A DNA stretch of 64,000 nt from Hermatobates lingyangjiaoensis (GCA_026182355.1 JAPFBL010000233.1:1550001-1614000), one strand, 5' to 3'; positions 1 to 10,530 are shown, counted from the stretch's first letter. Translations and numbers: made by a program. Notes: generated by a model from the sequence alone, not told the origin.

Positions 1-240
1 CTTTATTTTAACATACGAAGAACTAGGGATCTTAAGAAAGTACTCTGAACCCTTCAATAAAAAATAACAATGTATAGTAGACGAGAACACGTGGAATAAT
101 GTATATCAATGAATTTCATAAGTTCCAGAAAAACTAGGAGATGTATAGACATTTCTAAAATATCAACTTAATAGTACTAACGGAAGCAATGAACTAAACA
201 AACAGACAGACTGTGATCAGGATAGTGAGCTATCAAAATA
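1..240. other. AT-rich stretch without recognisable features
   Basis: No open frame, RNA or repeat that I can support. Confidence 0.5.
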
Positions 241-300
241 TTTATTATTATTATTATCATTATTTGAGGGTGACTAACGCAAAACTCAACTTGTTCGTTG
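241..300 (-). repeat. LINE 3' end with (TAA)n tail, fragment
   Basis: A TTATTATTAT run followed by TTTGAGGGTGACTA resembles the TTATTATT-TTTGAGAGTGACTA junction at 15470-15495. There it is the 3' tail of a minus-strand LINE with a C-x-x-C/HLL/DC end motif. This is probably a short 5'-truncated copy of the same family. Confidence 0.5.
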
Positions 301-1100
301 ATGAAGAGCTTAGGTCACAATTAAAACAGATGTATACATATACAAACATCTGAGTTACATACATTTGTTAGAATTATAAATATTATTGGGGAAAGTATGG
401 TTAAATATGTCTCATGGTAAGAAAGTTCATATTATAATATAAAAGAAGTACCAATACTTGAATATTGGATCTTAATTAAAATAAGATTTTATCCGAAGGC
501 TGAATATTGTAGATTTTTTGTTCTTCGCGTAATTTAAATACCAGTAGATTAAGATAGGAGTGTGAATTGAAATACATTGCGAATACTATTCGATTTCTGA
601 GTATAAATAATTTTAAATCCAACATTTTTAACATCTGGTGACTCTTCATAACTTAATCCCGAAAGAACAACTATTCATTGTTATAGTTAATTTTTTATAT
701 TGTTATCAAATATATATTAGTATATGTTTTTCTCAAAGTGTATTGAAAATATTCTAACTAAGCTACATAAAATATAATCATTTCTCAGAAATAAACTTCT
801 GGATTGTTATTTTTTAGTATAGTTAGAGTTTATTATTAACAAGAAGTTGAGAAACTTCAACTTATTGTTGTAAACTTAACTCGTACAGAACATTTCCTGA
901 AATGTGATCAAAATGAATGTTTATGGCTTCTTTAAGGGAGATTTGCATTTGGGGATTTTAATGTTTTAATACGCGTCACTTTCACCAGTTTAAAGTTTGA
1001 TTTACAACCCTGGTATAAATAGAGTTGTTCAAGTTATGTTGAAAAGAACAGGAACAATCCTGAATTAGGTTAGAGAACAAAAGGCACATCAAACAAATTA
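301..1100. other. AT-rich stretch without recognisable features
   Basis: No coding or RNA signal seen. Only AT-rich sequence with short homopolymer runs. Confidence 0.5.
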
Positions 1101-1445
1101 TATATATATCACTAGGCGGATGAGAAAATATGAGGGCGTCTCGGAGGAAACATAACAATATATCAGTAAGGGTATAAATTGTTGGTGGTGTGAGGAATCT
1201 TGGAAGGGCCTGTCCTAGGGGAGAAGTTAGCTGCGGTTAGCCGGGACAAGCTTCCAACTCCGGGCTGATTGATTTGTCTCGGGGCGTCCGAAACCAAACA
1301 CGTCACCACCTCCTCATTCCACTCCCCCAAAACTAAGCCATAATTAATCACTAACACAGAGTTCACACAACGTCCCCCCCACCACACTACCATCAAAACC
1401 CAACTTACAACCCCTTCTTTGTTTGTACACAATGCTTGGTGCAAT
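1101..1445. other. GC-richer island of unknown nature
   Basis: Base composition rises sharply against the surroundings, with CGGGACAAGC, CTCGGGGCGTCC and a C-run near 1375. A 93-codon minus frame (1163-1444) crosses it, but its translation is low-complexity and matches no family I know. It may be a transposon end or a degraded exon; I cannot assign it. Confidence 0.3.
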
Positions 1446-1965
1446 TCAACAAACCTCCGTGGAGTAATATTTCACTGAAACACTCCTCTCAACCACAATA
1501 CCTCCTCTCCGACCAAACATACGGAAATTACCCATCCAACTGTCTCTCTCGTTCACCAATCCGACCTCAATAAAAGCAACACATGTTTCACCATATCTTA
1601 CAGTTCTCAGCGCAACACTTCCCACATATATATTAAATGTAGCATGTGTTACACTTCCTAATGCAACATCATGCTACATATATGTAAAGTTCTGACACAA
1701 TATCATGTTTGTGAAATGTTTATACACCTGTAAAGTAAACAAAAAATGAATAGCATTTAAGAAATTTCCCTACTCTAGGTTACTCCGCTTTTTTAAACTA
1801 AGCTGCACTCGAAAGCGTTTTTGACTTACTTCTTTCTTTTTCTACATTCATTTTAAATACTTACTACTGCATTTTACCTGCATCGTAGGCAGCAGGCAGA
1901 AATATATGTGATACTCCAACGTCTGGGTCCTCGGATGCGATGGGATTAAGATGTGATTCCACGCT

Positions 1966-1966
<1 letters not shown>
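1446..1966. other. AT-rich stretch without recognisable features
   Basis: Nothing supportable seen. Confidence 0.4.
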
Positions 1967-1998
<32 letters not shown>

Positions 1999-2006
1999 AT
2001 TATATA
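1967..2006. repeat. (TA)n tract
   Basis: Almost pure TA dinucleotides with a few interruptions. PLE fragments begin just to the right. Confidence 0.9.
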
Positions 2007-2044
2007 TATTTGAGCACACTGAAATAAGTGTGCTCAATGTAACA

Positions 2045-2100
2045 ATGTTTTTAGCCCTGAAGATGATATAAATATATATCGAAACGTTGGCAACGAAGTT
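2045..2100 (+). ncRNA. Hammerhead ribozyme motif, PLE family B
   Basis: CUGAAGA (2057-2063) is followed by one extra U, a 6-bp stem II (GATATA/TATATC), GAAA (2081-2084) and the palindromic stem III ACGU. Position 17 is U. Stem I is GCC (2054-2056) with GGC (2089-2091). All core bases expected of a hammerhead are present apart from the single inserted base. Stem III is only self-complementary between two copies, as in the minimal ribozymes known from PLE repeats. Activity is untested. Confidence 0.75.
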
Positions 2101-2135
2101 TTTAGAATATTAGACCAAAAACCCTCAATAAATCT

Positions 2136-2140
<5 letters not shown>

Positions 2141-2166
<26 letters not shown>
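2141..2166. repeat. (TA)n tract
   Basis: Pure TA, forming the left border of a PLE palindrome. Confidence 0.9.
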
Positions 2167-2170
<4 letters not shown>

Positions 2171-2198
2171 CAAATCACAACAAGAAATGGGAAAACAA

Positions 2199-2242
2199 GA
2201 CTAAGATCTTTTAACCGTAACAAGCGGTCTTCGTCAGAGTCA
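2199..2242 (-). ncRNA. Hammerhead motif, PLE family A (damaged)
   Basis: CUGACGA (2237-2231), stem II GACCG/CGGUU and stem III AGAUCU are present. The GAAA box reads AAAA (G12 to A), which should abolish cleavage. Confidence 0.65.
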
Positions 2243-2265
2243 AAAACCCAACTCAACCCAAAACC

Positions 2266-2315
2266 CAACTCTGACGAAGACCGCTTGTTACGGTTGAAAG
2301 ATCTTAGTCTTGTTT
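2266..2315 (+). ncRNA. Hammerhead motif, PLE family A
   Basis: CUGACGA (2271-2277), one extra A, stem II GACCG/CGGUU, GAAA, palindrome AGAUCU, then U17 and AGUC. Stem I is AACU with AGUC, one mismatch from the GACU/AGUC pairing of better copies. Outer UGGG/CCCA pairing is possible further up stem I. Confidence 0.75.
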
Positions 2316-2383
2316 TCCCATTTCTTGTTGTGGTTTGATCATTGATTGTTGTTTCACAATATATATATATATATATATAAAGA

Positions 2384-2482
2384 TTTCACATAAACACGTG
2401 AAACAACAATCAATGATCAAACCACAATAAGAAATATAACCACAATAAGTAGTCTTGTTTTCCCATTTCTTATTGTGGTTTG

Positions 2483-2518
<36 letters not shown>
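2384..2518. repeat. Short PLE family A inverted fragment plus (TA)n
   Basis: Terminal 'CACGTG...TGATCAAACCACAATAAG' sequence in inverted orientation meets a plus copy of GTCTTGTTTTCCC...TGATCA. The hammerhead core has been lost. (TA)n follows from 2486. Confidence 0.7.
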
Positions 2519-2521
<3 letters not shown>

Positions 2522-2744
2522 TAGAATATATATTATGTATTAGAATATATTAGAATGTATTAGAATATATATATATATTCTAAAGCAATAGAATAATTAT
2601 AACAATATCCTTATGTTAATGTATAACAAAATAATCCATAGTCGTAATAACTGTTTTATCAAAAAATTCCTCTTTGTTACCGAACATATTAAAATGTAAT
2701 AAATTACCAAATAGTAGTAATAGTAGTGCTAATTGTAAAACAAT
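2519..2744. other. AT-rich stretch with degenerate TA repeats
   Basis: Repeated GTATTAGAATATAT units near 2520-2580, then AT-rich sequence. No gene seen. Confidence 0.5.
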
Positions 2745-2800
2745 CATGTTGTAGCCCTGAAGATGACATAAATATATGTCGAAACGTCGGCAAATGGACT
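2745..2800 (+). ncRNA. Hammerhead ribozyme motif, PLE family B
   Basis: CUGAAGA (2757-2763), extra U, stem II GACATA/TATGTC, GAAA (2781-2784), palindrome ACGU, C17 at 2788 (a classical GUC site). Stem I is GCC (2754-2756) with GGC (2789-2791). Against the 2051 copy, stem II has changed at both sides (GATATA/TATATC to GACATA/TATGTC), a compensatory change that supports a selected RNA fold. Confidence 0.8.
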
Positions 2801-2837
2801 AGTTTTAATCATTGGACCTCAAACCTTAAGAAAATTA

Positions 2838-2839
<2 letters not shown>

Positions 2840-2871
<32 letters not shown>
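2840..2871. repeat. (TA)n tract
   Basis: Pure TA between two PLE fragments. Confidence 0.9.
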
Positions 2872-2873
<2 letters not shown>

Positions 2874-3125
2874 CAATGTACATAAAGAAACATAGAGAAA
2901 TTAAAAACACAAACTTACAGTCTCTAATTTTCAGTTGAACCGTCTTCAGGAGAGATAAGAGAGGGAAACCAAGTGCACTAGTACAGAGACGGTCGGAGAC
3001 CGTCTCCAACCGTCTCTGTACCAGTGCGCTTGGTTTCCCTCTCTTATCTCCCCTGAAGACGGTATTGTTTTTAATTTCTCTATGTTTTTTTATGTACATT
3101 GAACTGTATTTGTCCAGTTCAGATC
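2872..3125. repeat. PLE family E head-to-head palindrome
   Basis: Inverted arms centred near 3001 (GGTCGGAGACCGTCTCC). Both arms run outward to GTTCAATGTACATAAAG-type ends. The left arm keeps a hammerhead motif. The right arm keeps CTGAAGA but has lost the GAAA box by deletion. Confidence 0.8.
2918..2962 (-). ncRNA. Hammerhead motif, PLE family E
   Basis: Minus strand: CUGAAGA (2949-2943), extra C, short stem II, GAAA, palindrome AAUU, A17, then GAGA. Stem I UCUC/GAGA is fully complementary. Stem II is only about 3 bp. Confidence 0.65.
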
Positions 3126-3142
3126 GTATTTTCATCGAAAAA

Positions 3143-3144
<2 letters not shown>

Positions 3145-3181
<37 letters not shown>
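3145..3181. repeat. (TA)n tract
   Basis: TA run joined directly to the PLE N-terminal frame at its F-T-N-I codons. Confidence 0.9.
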
Positions 3182-3182
<1 letters not shown>

Positions 3183-3400
3183 GTAAATTTTGGTAGCAGT
3201 CCTTCCTTGACACACACATTATTGAAAATGACACCAAACTTAGCTGATACCTGTTTCTTAACAAGTTTCTCAATTTTTCTAAATATACACTCTCGTTATT
3301 TCGTCTACACAATGAAGCACATCTCCTATGGTCGACATGTTTCGAATGATCAACATTCATCATCAGGACGTGAATAAAATTCAAGGTGAATTATCTGGTT
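3182..3400 (-). pseudogene. PLE family C N-terminal fragment
   Basis: Minus-strand translation in one frame gives FRKIEKL, then FGVIFNN, then KEGLLPKFTNI. This segment precedes the RT domain in several PLE copies here (compare FNNICLREDLLPTYSNI in PLE-1). It stops at FTNI, where the sequence becomes (TA)n. A hammerhead motif lies at its 5' side. Only about 60 residues of a full-length element of roughly 800 remain. Confidence 0.75.
3325..3375 (-). ncRNA. Hammerhead ribozyme motif, PLE family C
   Basis: Minus strand: CUGAUGA (3366-3360), extra U, stem II GAAUG/CAUUC, GAAA (3343-3340), palindrome ACAUGU, C17 at 3334. Stem I is GUC/GAC. The core is complete with a GUC site, making it one of the best-preserved motifs in the window. 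Confidence 0.8.
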
Positions 3401-3454
3401 TATTATATATACATGGAGAAGGGAGAAGGGGTTGTTTTCCATAAAGCTTAAGAA

Positions 3455-3570
3455 ATGGTGGGGTTATTCACCCCACAGGATTAACGCCCACTCTGGCCAG
3501 GTGGGGATCGAACTCCGGACTACCAGCCCAGACGCGAGTATGTTAACCACTGAGCTAACCTGGCCCCAAT
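3455..3570 (-). repeat. tRNA-derived SINE (5' portion)
   Basis: The minus strand reads GGCCAGGTTAGCTCAGTGGT (box A), then GAGTTCGATCCCCACC (box B), like a tRNA head with pol III promoter, followed by CTGGCCAGAGTGGGCG. A diverged relative lies at 37856-38090. It looks like a degraded SINE rather than a working tRNA gene, since no clean acceptor stem closes it. Confidence 0.75.
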
Positions 3571-4985
3571 TGCCATGTTAATATGAGTAAAGATGTAAAC
3601 TGGTGATATAAATGAACTTGATATGTGTCACTTTTAATTTTTGAACAGACCTTGGACAATTTTTACCACCAGGAATCAAATACTCATAATTTAAATTACA
3701 TTTATATTCAAAAAAATTATTCTCATTTTTCGTATGAAATGAAATCATTTCTTTTACATTATTTGCTGACGTTAGGAGTCTAAGACAGATATAGAGTTAG
3801 GAAGACAAATATTCTTCCGCACAAAAACTTGAACTTTGCCTTATTTTAATTAAAACGACTTTATATTTATTGATAAAGAAAAAAAAAAGCAACTATCTGG
3901 AATATAACAAGAAATATGTGCATAATTAATTACTGATTAATTTATGATAGACTTTGATATAAATACAGAGTCAACATAAAAGAAGGTGAAATGAAGGGAG
4001 CAAGAGAACCAAGGAATGCAATAAAGAGAATGAATATTAAAAGCAGCATTCTGTGATACCGTATAAGATATTAGGAGCACATATTAGGGGATGTTATTAA
4101 AAATTTAATAGCCAGCTTTATACAGTTTTTTTTTCATGATATTATGAACAAGATGAAAAAGCTTTCATTTTCTAGTGTTTTAATTAATTTTTATTTTAAT
4201 TTTCAGGTTATGTTGTAACAAAATAAAGGAAGTATGTTACTTTATTTAATTATTTAAATGTTTTTATTTACAATAATTAACAATATTTAATTTAATTAAA
4301 TATAATTTGTATCATTTTATAAAGTTCACATATACTGGTTATAATAGCGATATATGAATCAAGATATTTAATAACTTTTTGAAGTTGCTACTATAAAATT
4401 TTTGCAAGTGGGTTGCTGGATTTATGTAAGCATTACATATTACAGCATTTGACAAATCCGAATGATATTTTTTTTTTCAACTGACTTCTGGTTCAGTAGG
4501 GGGCTAAGTCAGGAATTTCACCAAAAAACTGTCAAAAATTATTTGGCTACACGCCTATGTTTGTTTGTCTCCTTGCTCTTAGTTCACGTAAATTTTACAG
4601 TTGTAATACTTTGTTAGCAATTTTGATGTTGTTATTTGCATAATTAATTTTTATTAAAAAGAAAAAAAATAATTTTCAATTGCTGGGTCTTGGTGATATA
4701 AAGCTATACTTTTAATTCTTGGAACGAAATAAAACAGTTGTTCTTAGATATTTTTAAATATTTTTTTTATCTCTTCCAAAACATATAGTATACCATCTAC
4801 ATATAGCTCTTCAAGACATGATTAAAAATACCCCTAGATTTGGCACCTATACAGTGTGTATCACTGGGAGTAAGGCCTATGGTTATAAACAGGTGTTTAA
4901 TCAGGATATGGGCATCGGGATGTGTAATAAGTTTTTTTTTTATTTATCAAGTAACTTGGTTTATGTACCATCAGAATATACATGG
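3571..4985. other. AT-rich stretch without recognisable features
   Basis: Short frames only. No domain, RNA or repeat recognised. Confidence 0.5.
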
Positions 4986-5024
4986 TTACATTTAATGATG
5001 AAACCACAATAAGAAAATGGGAAA

Positions 5025-5075
5025 ACAAGACTAAGATCTTTCAACCGTAACAAGCAGTCTTCGTCAGAGTCAAAA
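5025..5075 (-). ncRNA. Hammerhead ribozyme motif, PLE family A
   Basis: Minus strand: GACU then CUGACGA (5067-5061), extra A, GACUG/CGGUU stem II with one wobble, GAAA (5042-5039), palindrome AGAUCU, U17, AGUC. Stem I GACU/AGUC is intact. Confidence 0.75.
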
Positions 5076-5424
5076 ACCCAACTGAAACACTAGATGCAGA
5101 GAACAGTTTCTGGTGAGGGGTTGAGAAGAGTGGAAGGGAAGAATGGTATTTTAAAAGGGTGAAAGCGCAGGAAAGGACTAATGTTCAGAAAGGGATGTTA
5201 GGGGAAACAAAGGAGTACAGTAAAAAAAAGTAAAAAACTATCTGCTAGCTGTCAATCCTCTTAGAACAGGCTATTGCCCTCGAAACGAAACCAAACGTCC
5301 CCAAACATCCCTTTCTGGACATTAGTCCTTTCCTGTGCTTTCACCCTTTTAAAATACCACTCTTACGTCCCACTCTTCTCAACCCCTTACCAGATGTTCT
5401 CTGCATCTAGTGTTTCAGTTGGGT

Positions 5425-5478
5425 TTTTGACTCTGACGAAGACCGCTTGTTACGGTTGAAATATTTCAGTCTTGTTTT
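5425..5478 (+). ncRNA. Hammerhead motif, PLE family A variant
   Basis: GACU, CUGACGA (5433-5439), stem II GACCG/CGGUU and GAAA are intact. Stem III reads AUAUUU instead of AGAUCU, which weakens its palindrome, before AGUC. Confidence 0.7.
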
Positions 5479-5611
5479 CCCATTTTCTTATTGTGGTTTG
5501 ATCATCGATTGTTATTTCACGTGTTTATGTGAAATATTTTTATGGTTATATTTATAAACAGACATTTTATAACTCTATTGTATACAATATCTCTATTATT
5601 TACAATATCTC

Positions 5612-5696
5612 TATTTTGACTCTGACGAAGACCGCTTGTTACGGTTGAAAGATCTTAGTCTTCTTTTCCCATTTCTTATTGTGGTTTCATCATTTA
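5612..5696 (+). ncRNA. PLE family A 3' fragment with intact hammerhead core
   Basis: GACU, CUGACGA (5622-5628), stem II GACCG/CGGUU, GAAA (5647-5650), AGAUCU, U17, AGUC. The fragment ends at CATCATTTATATATA, i.e. in (TA)n. No palindromic partner, so this is a single-ended insertion. Confidence 0.75.
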
Positions 5697-5718
5697 TATA
5701 TATATATATATATATATC

Positions 5719-6990
5719 ATTAAATGAATTGAACTAGTAATCAAATTAGATTTTTACACTTTCCCGATTATTAATTATTCTCTTTTCACAAAAAAAAAAG
5801 AGAAAAAAAGTCTGTTGCATCTCAAACTTTTTTAAGTTTTTGAATTAAAAATTACAACTAATGGACTCTTTCTTAGATAAAGTTATTTTTTTTCTTTTCA
5901 GCTAATATCATTATGTCAGGGTATCTACTGACTTATGTTTGTATTATGATCTTATACTGATGCTTCATTATCAGATTATTAGTAAGCAGAAATTGGAATA
6001 GAGATTTTTATTTCATTATAACAATTTTGTTTGCAGTAAAGTAAACTAAAAACCAAGTTTACAAGTAAATTAAAACTGGTTACAATTACAATCATGTCTT
6101 TTTTAGCCGTACTTTACTCTTTAAAACAATTGAAAAATTACGAACTTTTCAATAGTTGAATACGCAACTAGTCTAGAGAAACTTCAAGAAGAAGGAGAAA
6201 TTAGTACTTGTTTGAAAATAAAGTAACATTACTAAGGGTTTAATATTATCAAAAAACCACATAATTCTTTCCTATGTTCACGACCTTTAATCACCTTTGA
6301 TATTATCATACAACATTTAGACAGGAAATGTCAAACAAAGCAATAAAATTGGTTTTCAGAGACCAGTAAAAATATTTAATTCTTTTTTCATAATGTATTA
6401 CTATAGTTTTTTAGAAGAGTAGTGCACAAGTGATTTCATGATTTTAGGGGATGTTGAAAGATTAACTCAATTTTCATATTGATTTGTATTTCATACTCTG
6501 TTTAAGTCATATCTTACTATCATTTATTTGTAGTAATTTCATTAATTACTTATAGTGAGCTGAAACCTGTGTTTGTGTAACTGATAAACAATTTACATGG
6601 TTATAATAATTTTATTAGAGTGTTGCTCAAAGCATTGTTTAATAAGTAAGTATAAAGAAATAAGGGCAATAACATGTTAAAATCTATCTACAAAACTGGG
6701 ATTCAGTTAAAGTTGTGGTTAAAGCCATTATTAGCTGTAAAGGAAGGGACAATTAGAGAATGTCGGAAGTTGGAAAGATATTAGGGAGCCTGTCTGCCAA
6801 CTTGGTCCATTACGAAAACAGAACAGGATTATGGTTAATTTAAATGGGCCGAATGGAAAATTCGCTTTGTACATCTAAGATCATTCAAGATCTGTTGGCG
6901 GACACTCTAATAGTTAGGAACAAATATAATGCTAAATGTATTATCCCAAAACTATTAATTCACTACATTGGTGACTAACTTTTAAATTCC
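5719..6990. other. AT-rich stretch without recognisable features
   Basis: A slightly GC-richer patch at 6690-6960 has no readable frame. Nothing else seen. Confidence 0.5.
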
Positions 6991-6999
6991 TATATATAA

Positions 7000-7050
7000 A
7001 TTATTCCAACGTTTCAGTCATCCTAGACCATCTTCAGGAATTTAAGATAA
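7000..7050 (-). ncRNA. Hammerhead motif, PLE family K
   Basis: Minus strand: CUGAAGA (7037-7031), extra U, stem II GGUC/GACU type, GAAA (7015-7012), palindrome ACGU, U17, GGAAU. Stem I pairing is weak (AUUC with GGAAU, about 3 bp). Confidence 0.6.
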
Positions 7051-7389
7051 TGACGATTAAAAATTAACTTAAGAAAAACACTAACAATAATTATTATAAA
7101 TATTCTAGTACTAATTATTACATTGCTATACTAATGAATTGACAACATTAAGACGACAAGGAGGTTACACCATCGCGGAGGTTCCAAAATTTCAGGTTTT
7201 CCAGTTCGATTCATCTGGTTAATTAAATTCACTAGAACATTATGAGGCTGTCACTGAATCAGGGTTGTTTTGTCGGTTTCCTGTGTGGAGCTTTAAAATT
7301 CTGCTGAAACTATGTATATATATATATATATTTAATGATCAAACCCCAATAACTATTTAACGTGTTTATGTGAAATCTTTATATATATA
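7051..7389. other. AT-rich stretch ending in PLE family A terminal sequence
   Basis: No gene seen to 7310. A short (TA)n and a TGATCAAACCCCAATAA-type family A end follow. Confidence 0.5.
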
Positions 7390-7470
7390 TATATTATTAA
7401 AATTGGCATAATTTTTAATAAAACATGTTTGATTGAAGGTCTGCTCCCAAAATACACAAATATATATATA
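7390..7470 (+). pseudogene. PLE N-terminal fragment (FNKTCLIEGLLPKYTNI)
   Basis: An open stretch translates to KIGIIFNKTC then IEGLLPKYTNI and runs into TATATATA at the NI codons. This is the conserved block before the PLE RT domain. A sister copy lies at 21855-21935. Confidence 0.7.
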
Positions 7471-7479
7471 TTATATATA

Positions 7480-7673
7480 AAACAGTTTTCACATAAACAC
7501 GTGAAATAACAATCAGTGATCAAAACACAACATGAAATGGGAAAAAAGACTATGATCTTTCAACCTTAACAAGAGGCCTTCATCAGAGTCAAAAACCCAA
7601 CTAACAGTTTTTGTTATTGGACAAATCTTATTTGAAATATCTTAGTCTTCTTCCCATTTTATATTGTGGTTTG

Positions 7674-7680
<7 letters not shown>
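7480..7680. repeat. PLE family A palindrome with decayed right arm
   Basis: The left arm (minus) has a hammerhead motif. The right arm keeps ATCTTAGTCTTC...TGTGGTTTGAT but has lost the ribozyme core. (TA)n flanks both sides. Confidence 0.75.
7545..7592 (-). ncRNA. Hammerhead motif, PLE family A2
   Basis: Minus strand: GACU, CUGAUGA (7586-7580), stem II AAGGCC...AAGGUU with imperfect pairing, GAAA (7561-7558). Stem III AGAUCA has lost its palindrome. Confidence 0.6.
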
Positions 7681-7713
<33 letters not shown>

Positions 7714-7909
7714 TTCACATAAACACGTGAAACAACAATCAATGATTAAACCACAATAAGAATGGGAAAACAAGACTAAGATCTTTCAACCGTAACAAGC
7801 GGTCTTGTAGACAAACAACTGACTAGTTGGGTTTGACTCTGACGAAGACCGCTTGTTACGGTTGAAAGATCTTAGTCTTGTTTTCCCATTCTTATTGTGG
7901 TTTAATCAT

Positions 7910-7912
<3 letters not shown>
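7681..7912. repeat. (TA)n and PLE family A palindrome
   Basis: TA tract to about 7706, then inverted arms AAAGATTTCACATAAACACG... and ...TTTAATCATTGA meeting near 7810-7825. The left arm has lost its CUGACGA box by deletion after GGTCTTG; the right arm is intact. Confidence 0.8.
7828..7885 (+). ncRNA. Hammerhead ribozyme motif, PLE family A
   Basis: GACU, CUGACGA (7839-7845), extra A, stem II GACCG/CGGUU, GAAA (7864-7867), AGAUCU, U17, AGUC. All elements intact. Confidence 0.78.

Positions 7913-7964
<52 letters not shown>
7913..7964. repeat. (TA)n tract
   Basis: About 50 bp of pure TA between two PLE fragments in opposite orientation. Confidence 0.95.
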
Positions 7965-7967
<3 letters not shown>

Positions 7968-8125
7968 GTTAAATAACGCCCCATATTTGGCTTGTATCTG
8001 TTTCTTACATAATTTCTCCAGTTTCCGTAATTCCTTCCTCGTTTCTTCATTAAAACTTTAAAGCTTATCACCAATATTGCTAGTCGACTTGTTTCGAATG
8101 TACGACATTCATCAACAGGGCAATA
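7965..8125 (-). pseudogene. PLE family C N-terminal fragment with hammerhead-like motif
   Basis: Minus-strand frames read SNIGDKL, then EETRKELRKLEKL and KPNMGRYLTI, with a frameshift relative to the open copy at 42357-42520 (EFRKLEKLYKK...YGALFNN). The 5' side holds a ribozyme-like motif near 8085-8118. There the core reads CUGUUGA (A6 to U) before GAAUG..CAUUC-GAAAC, so it is probably inactive. The fragment ends at (TA)n. Confidence 0.65.
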
Positions 8126-8519
8126 ATGATAATAATAGTAGAAATGTCAGTTTATATATATAGAAGGTGGATTAGTAATAATTGTGATCTTCTTATCTCT
8201 CACAACTTTCTACACTACAGATATCAAAAAAAAAACTAACCAAAAATATGAATTGAAGAGACATCAAAAAGTTGTTAAATATTAAAACTGAATTACTTGC
8301 AGATTACTGTACTTTATTTATATTACAGAAAAAAAATTTAATACAGTTGCTAGCACATAATGGAATCTAACTTCTTATCATTGATGTCTGCGTAGTCAGT
8401 AGTATTAGCTCTGTGTTAATGATTCTCCATAGAGTCTATTAGATTTCGACAAAAAAATTGATAAACTGCTTGATATTATTAAACCCTATCCCAATAAAAA
8501 AAATGAGTTTGGTAATATT
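8126..8519. other. AT-rich stretch without recognisable features
   Basis: Nothing supportable seen. Confidence 0.4.
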
Positions 8520-9389
8520 GTTGGGTATACTACAAATGAAAACAAATCAATAAAATTAACATATTCTAAATTAGTATACAAAGACTACGTATACTTGCAC
8601 CTGTACAATTCTAGTTACAAAATAATGCATGCAAGTTTTGGTGTTGAAAAATATATTAACGGTTTTTGAAAATGATTGCACTGCTGCCTTAATTTGAAGT
8701 GATATAAATTCACTGTTTATTGTTATTCAAGAATATTCATGCAGATTATTTAGGCTTGGTTTTTATTAAATTACACAAACACATTTACTCAATGGTTACT
8801 CATTCTAGCCAGCGACGGTATGACACAATACCACTATCTTAAAGAAAAATAACTATCTGAATTGTCCTAAACACAACAATAGCACAGGAAAATCTGTTGT
8901 CTTTACTATCCCAGCCTACCTATCAACGACCAAAGAATCGTATAGCACATTAGGTTACAGCGACACTATTTTAATGAACAATAAGTCTCTAAAATTCCTT
9001 CGAAAGATCCATAACACAGATAAACCTGTTATGAAGACAGATATCCTTTGATATGATAGATTGCAAAATTAAGAAAGCAAACAATGTAAAACCTTACATG
9101 AAATTTAAAAAAACTTTGCAAATTTTATTTAAAAAAAGCCCAGATATGGAAAAAGGTTTCACTATTATAATCGCATTTAAAGATTTTATAAGAAGATACT
9201 TATACAGCAATACAGGAATTAAACAACAGTGCAAGCCTCTTCAAAAAACCTTTAATATATTTTTCAATACCAAAACTTACAAACAATGCCTTCGTAACTA
9301 GAATAGTACAGGTACAAGTATACGTAGTCTTTGTATACTAATTTAGAATATATGAATTTTATTGATTTCTTTTCATAAGCAGAGTTATT
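8520..9389. mobile_element. Fold-back repeat element of unknown class
   Basis: An approximately 85-bp inverted repeat (8520-8605 against 9304-9389; GTATACTTGCACCTGTAC / GTACAGGTACAAGTATAC) flanks about 700 bp. The interior has partly open plus frames, for example SDTILMNNKSLKFLRKI near 8970 and an 82-codon frame at 9053-9301, both unrecognised. Part of the interior (9044-9215) recurs inverted at 12470-12690. Likely a transposon remnant. Confidence 0.55.
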
Positions 9390-10530
9390 CATAACTCTGA
9401 TAGCTGACATGATATCATTCCACTTAATTCTTTAAAGGGAAGCTTCATTCTTCAATGAATGAAGTTAGTGTGGGAAAGATATTTCTTCACTCTAAGATAA
9501 TTCAAATTAGCTCACAAACTAAAATTGGTATAAAAGCAGTATTATTCCCTTTTAATTCAAAGTACTATGTCGACAGCGACTTGAGCCTTCCATTCAACAA
9601 TAAAAAGAGCTTCTATTCTGGTTCTATGATCCTCATTTTGCTGGATAGGCATTGACTTTATAATCTAATTATATGAATTCATAAATTCATATAAGAGTGC
9701 TATAATAAGGAATTCTGTGGTCCTTGATTATTTCTATTAAAATTGATATGTAATGTTTTTATACACCGATATATAAACGTTAATAACTAACGTACTGACT
9801 GACTGATTGATTAGGTGAATATTCTCTTCCAATACTGTTAATGCCCGATAGATAGATTTCCTGCAATGGGTTCCTTTCATGGACTATTTCAGTATTAAGA
9901 AATGATATTTAGAAAGTTTTTTTCTAACAGCGTAACAATGGAAATAACATTGTGTGAATAATATAATAATAATAAACTACGATATCTTGAAAACAGATGG
10001 CTACGGTAGAAATAATCGATCAAAAATTCTATTATGTGCTAATTTGGTAGGAAAAAGTTTTCAATATTACATAACATAAGCTCTTCAAAAAACTGTAACA
10101 GTGTTAAATTCATATTTCATCCTCTGTGCAAGAATAGCCGAAGGAGTAATCCCTACCACTCAAAAGTTGAAAATATATTCGGCAATCATATTTCTGACAG
10201 GTTTTGAAACAATAGTAAATATTTCAGACAAAATCTTGAAAGGCTAAACTTGATTTTGTTTACATTTTATCATTCAGCTTGCAGTGATGAAACTAGGCTA
10301 ACTAAGAATTTTTTTTCAATTTTTATTTAACTTAATATTTAAATGTATTCGATTAGTTTTCAATTCTTCGCAATAAATACAGATTATGGTAAAATTTTGA
10401 ATATATTAAAACTTAAAAAGACGAAGAATATCAAATATAAATATAATCTGTCTATACTTATAAAACGCTGATGACTGATCTTCCTTGAATTCTTGCCACG
10501 CATTGTCTGAATAAATAATAATATATACGT
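9390..10530. other. AT-rich stretch without recognisable features
   Basis: A 66-codon frame at 9455-9655 has no recognisable domain. Otherwise nothing. Confidence 0.4.

Larger units (their letters stand above)
2167..2345. repeat. PLE family A head-to-head palindrome
   Basis: The left arm (minus) and right arm (plus) are near-perfect inverted copies meeting at about 2256. Each runs from GGGTTT through a hammerhead motif to TTTGATCA, then (TA)n. This is a severely 5'-truncated PLE whose two arms both end at the element's 3' border, with no coding sequence left. Confidence 0.85.
4990..5520. repeat. PLE family A long head-to-head palindrome
   Basis: Arms of roughly 190-220 bp: the sequence after GGGTTTTTGACT (hammerhead side), including GAAACACTAGATGCAGAGAAC and the GGACTAATGT region, recurs inverted on the right. 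The centre is a divergent spacer near 5215-5285. Each arm carries a hammerhead motif and ends at a TTTGATCA/TGATGAAA border. Confidence 0.85.

Noticed and set aside
1163..1444. 93-codon minus frame and possible retroviral-type LTR/primer-site words
   Set aside because: No paired LTR, no gag/pol homology, and the primer-site resemblance was too loose.
2161..5700. CRISPR-like regularly repeated segments
   Set aside because: Repeats are inverted PLE ends of varied spacing; no regular spacers, and the genome is eukaryotic.
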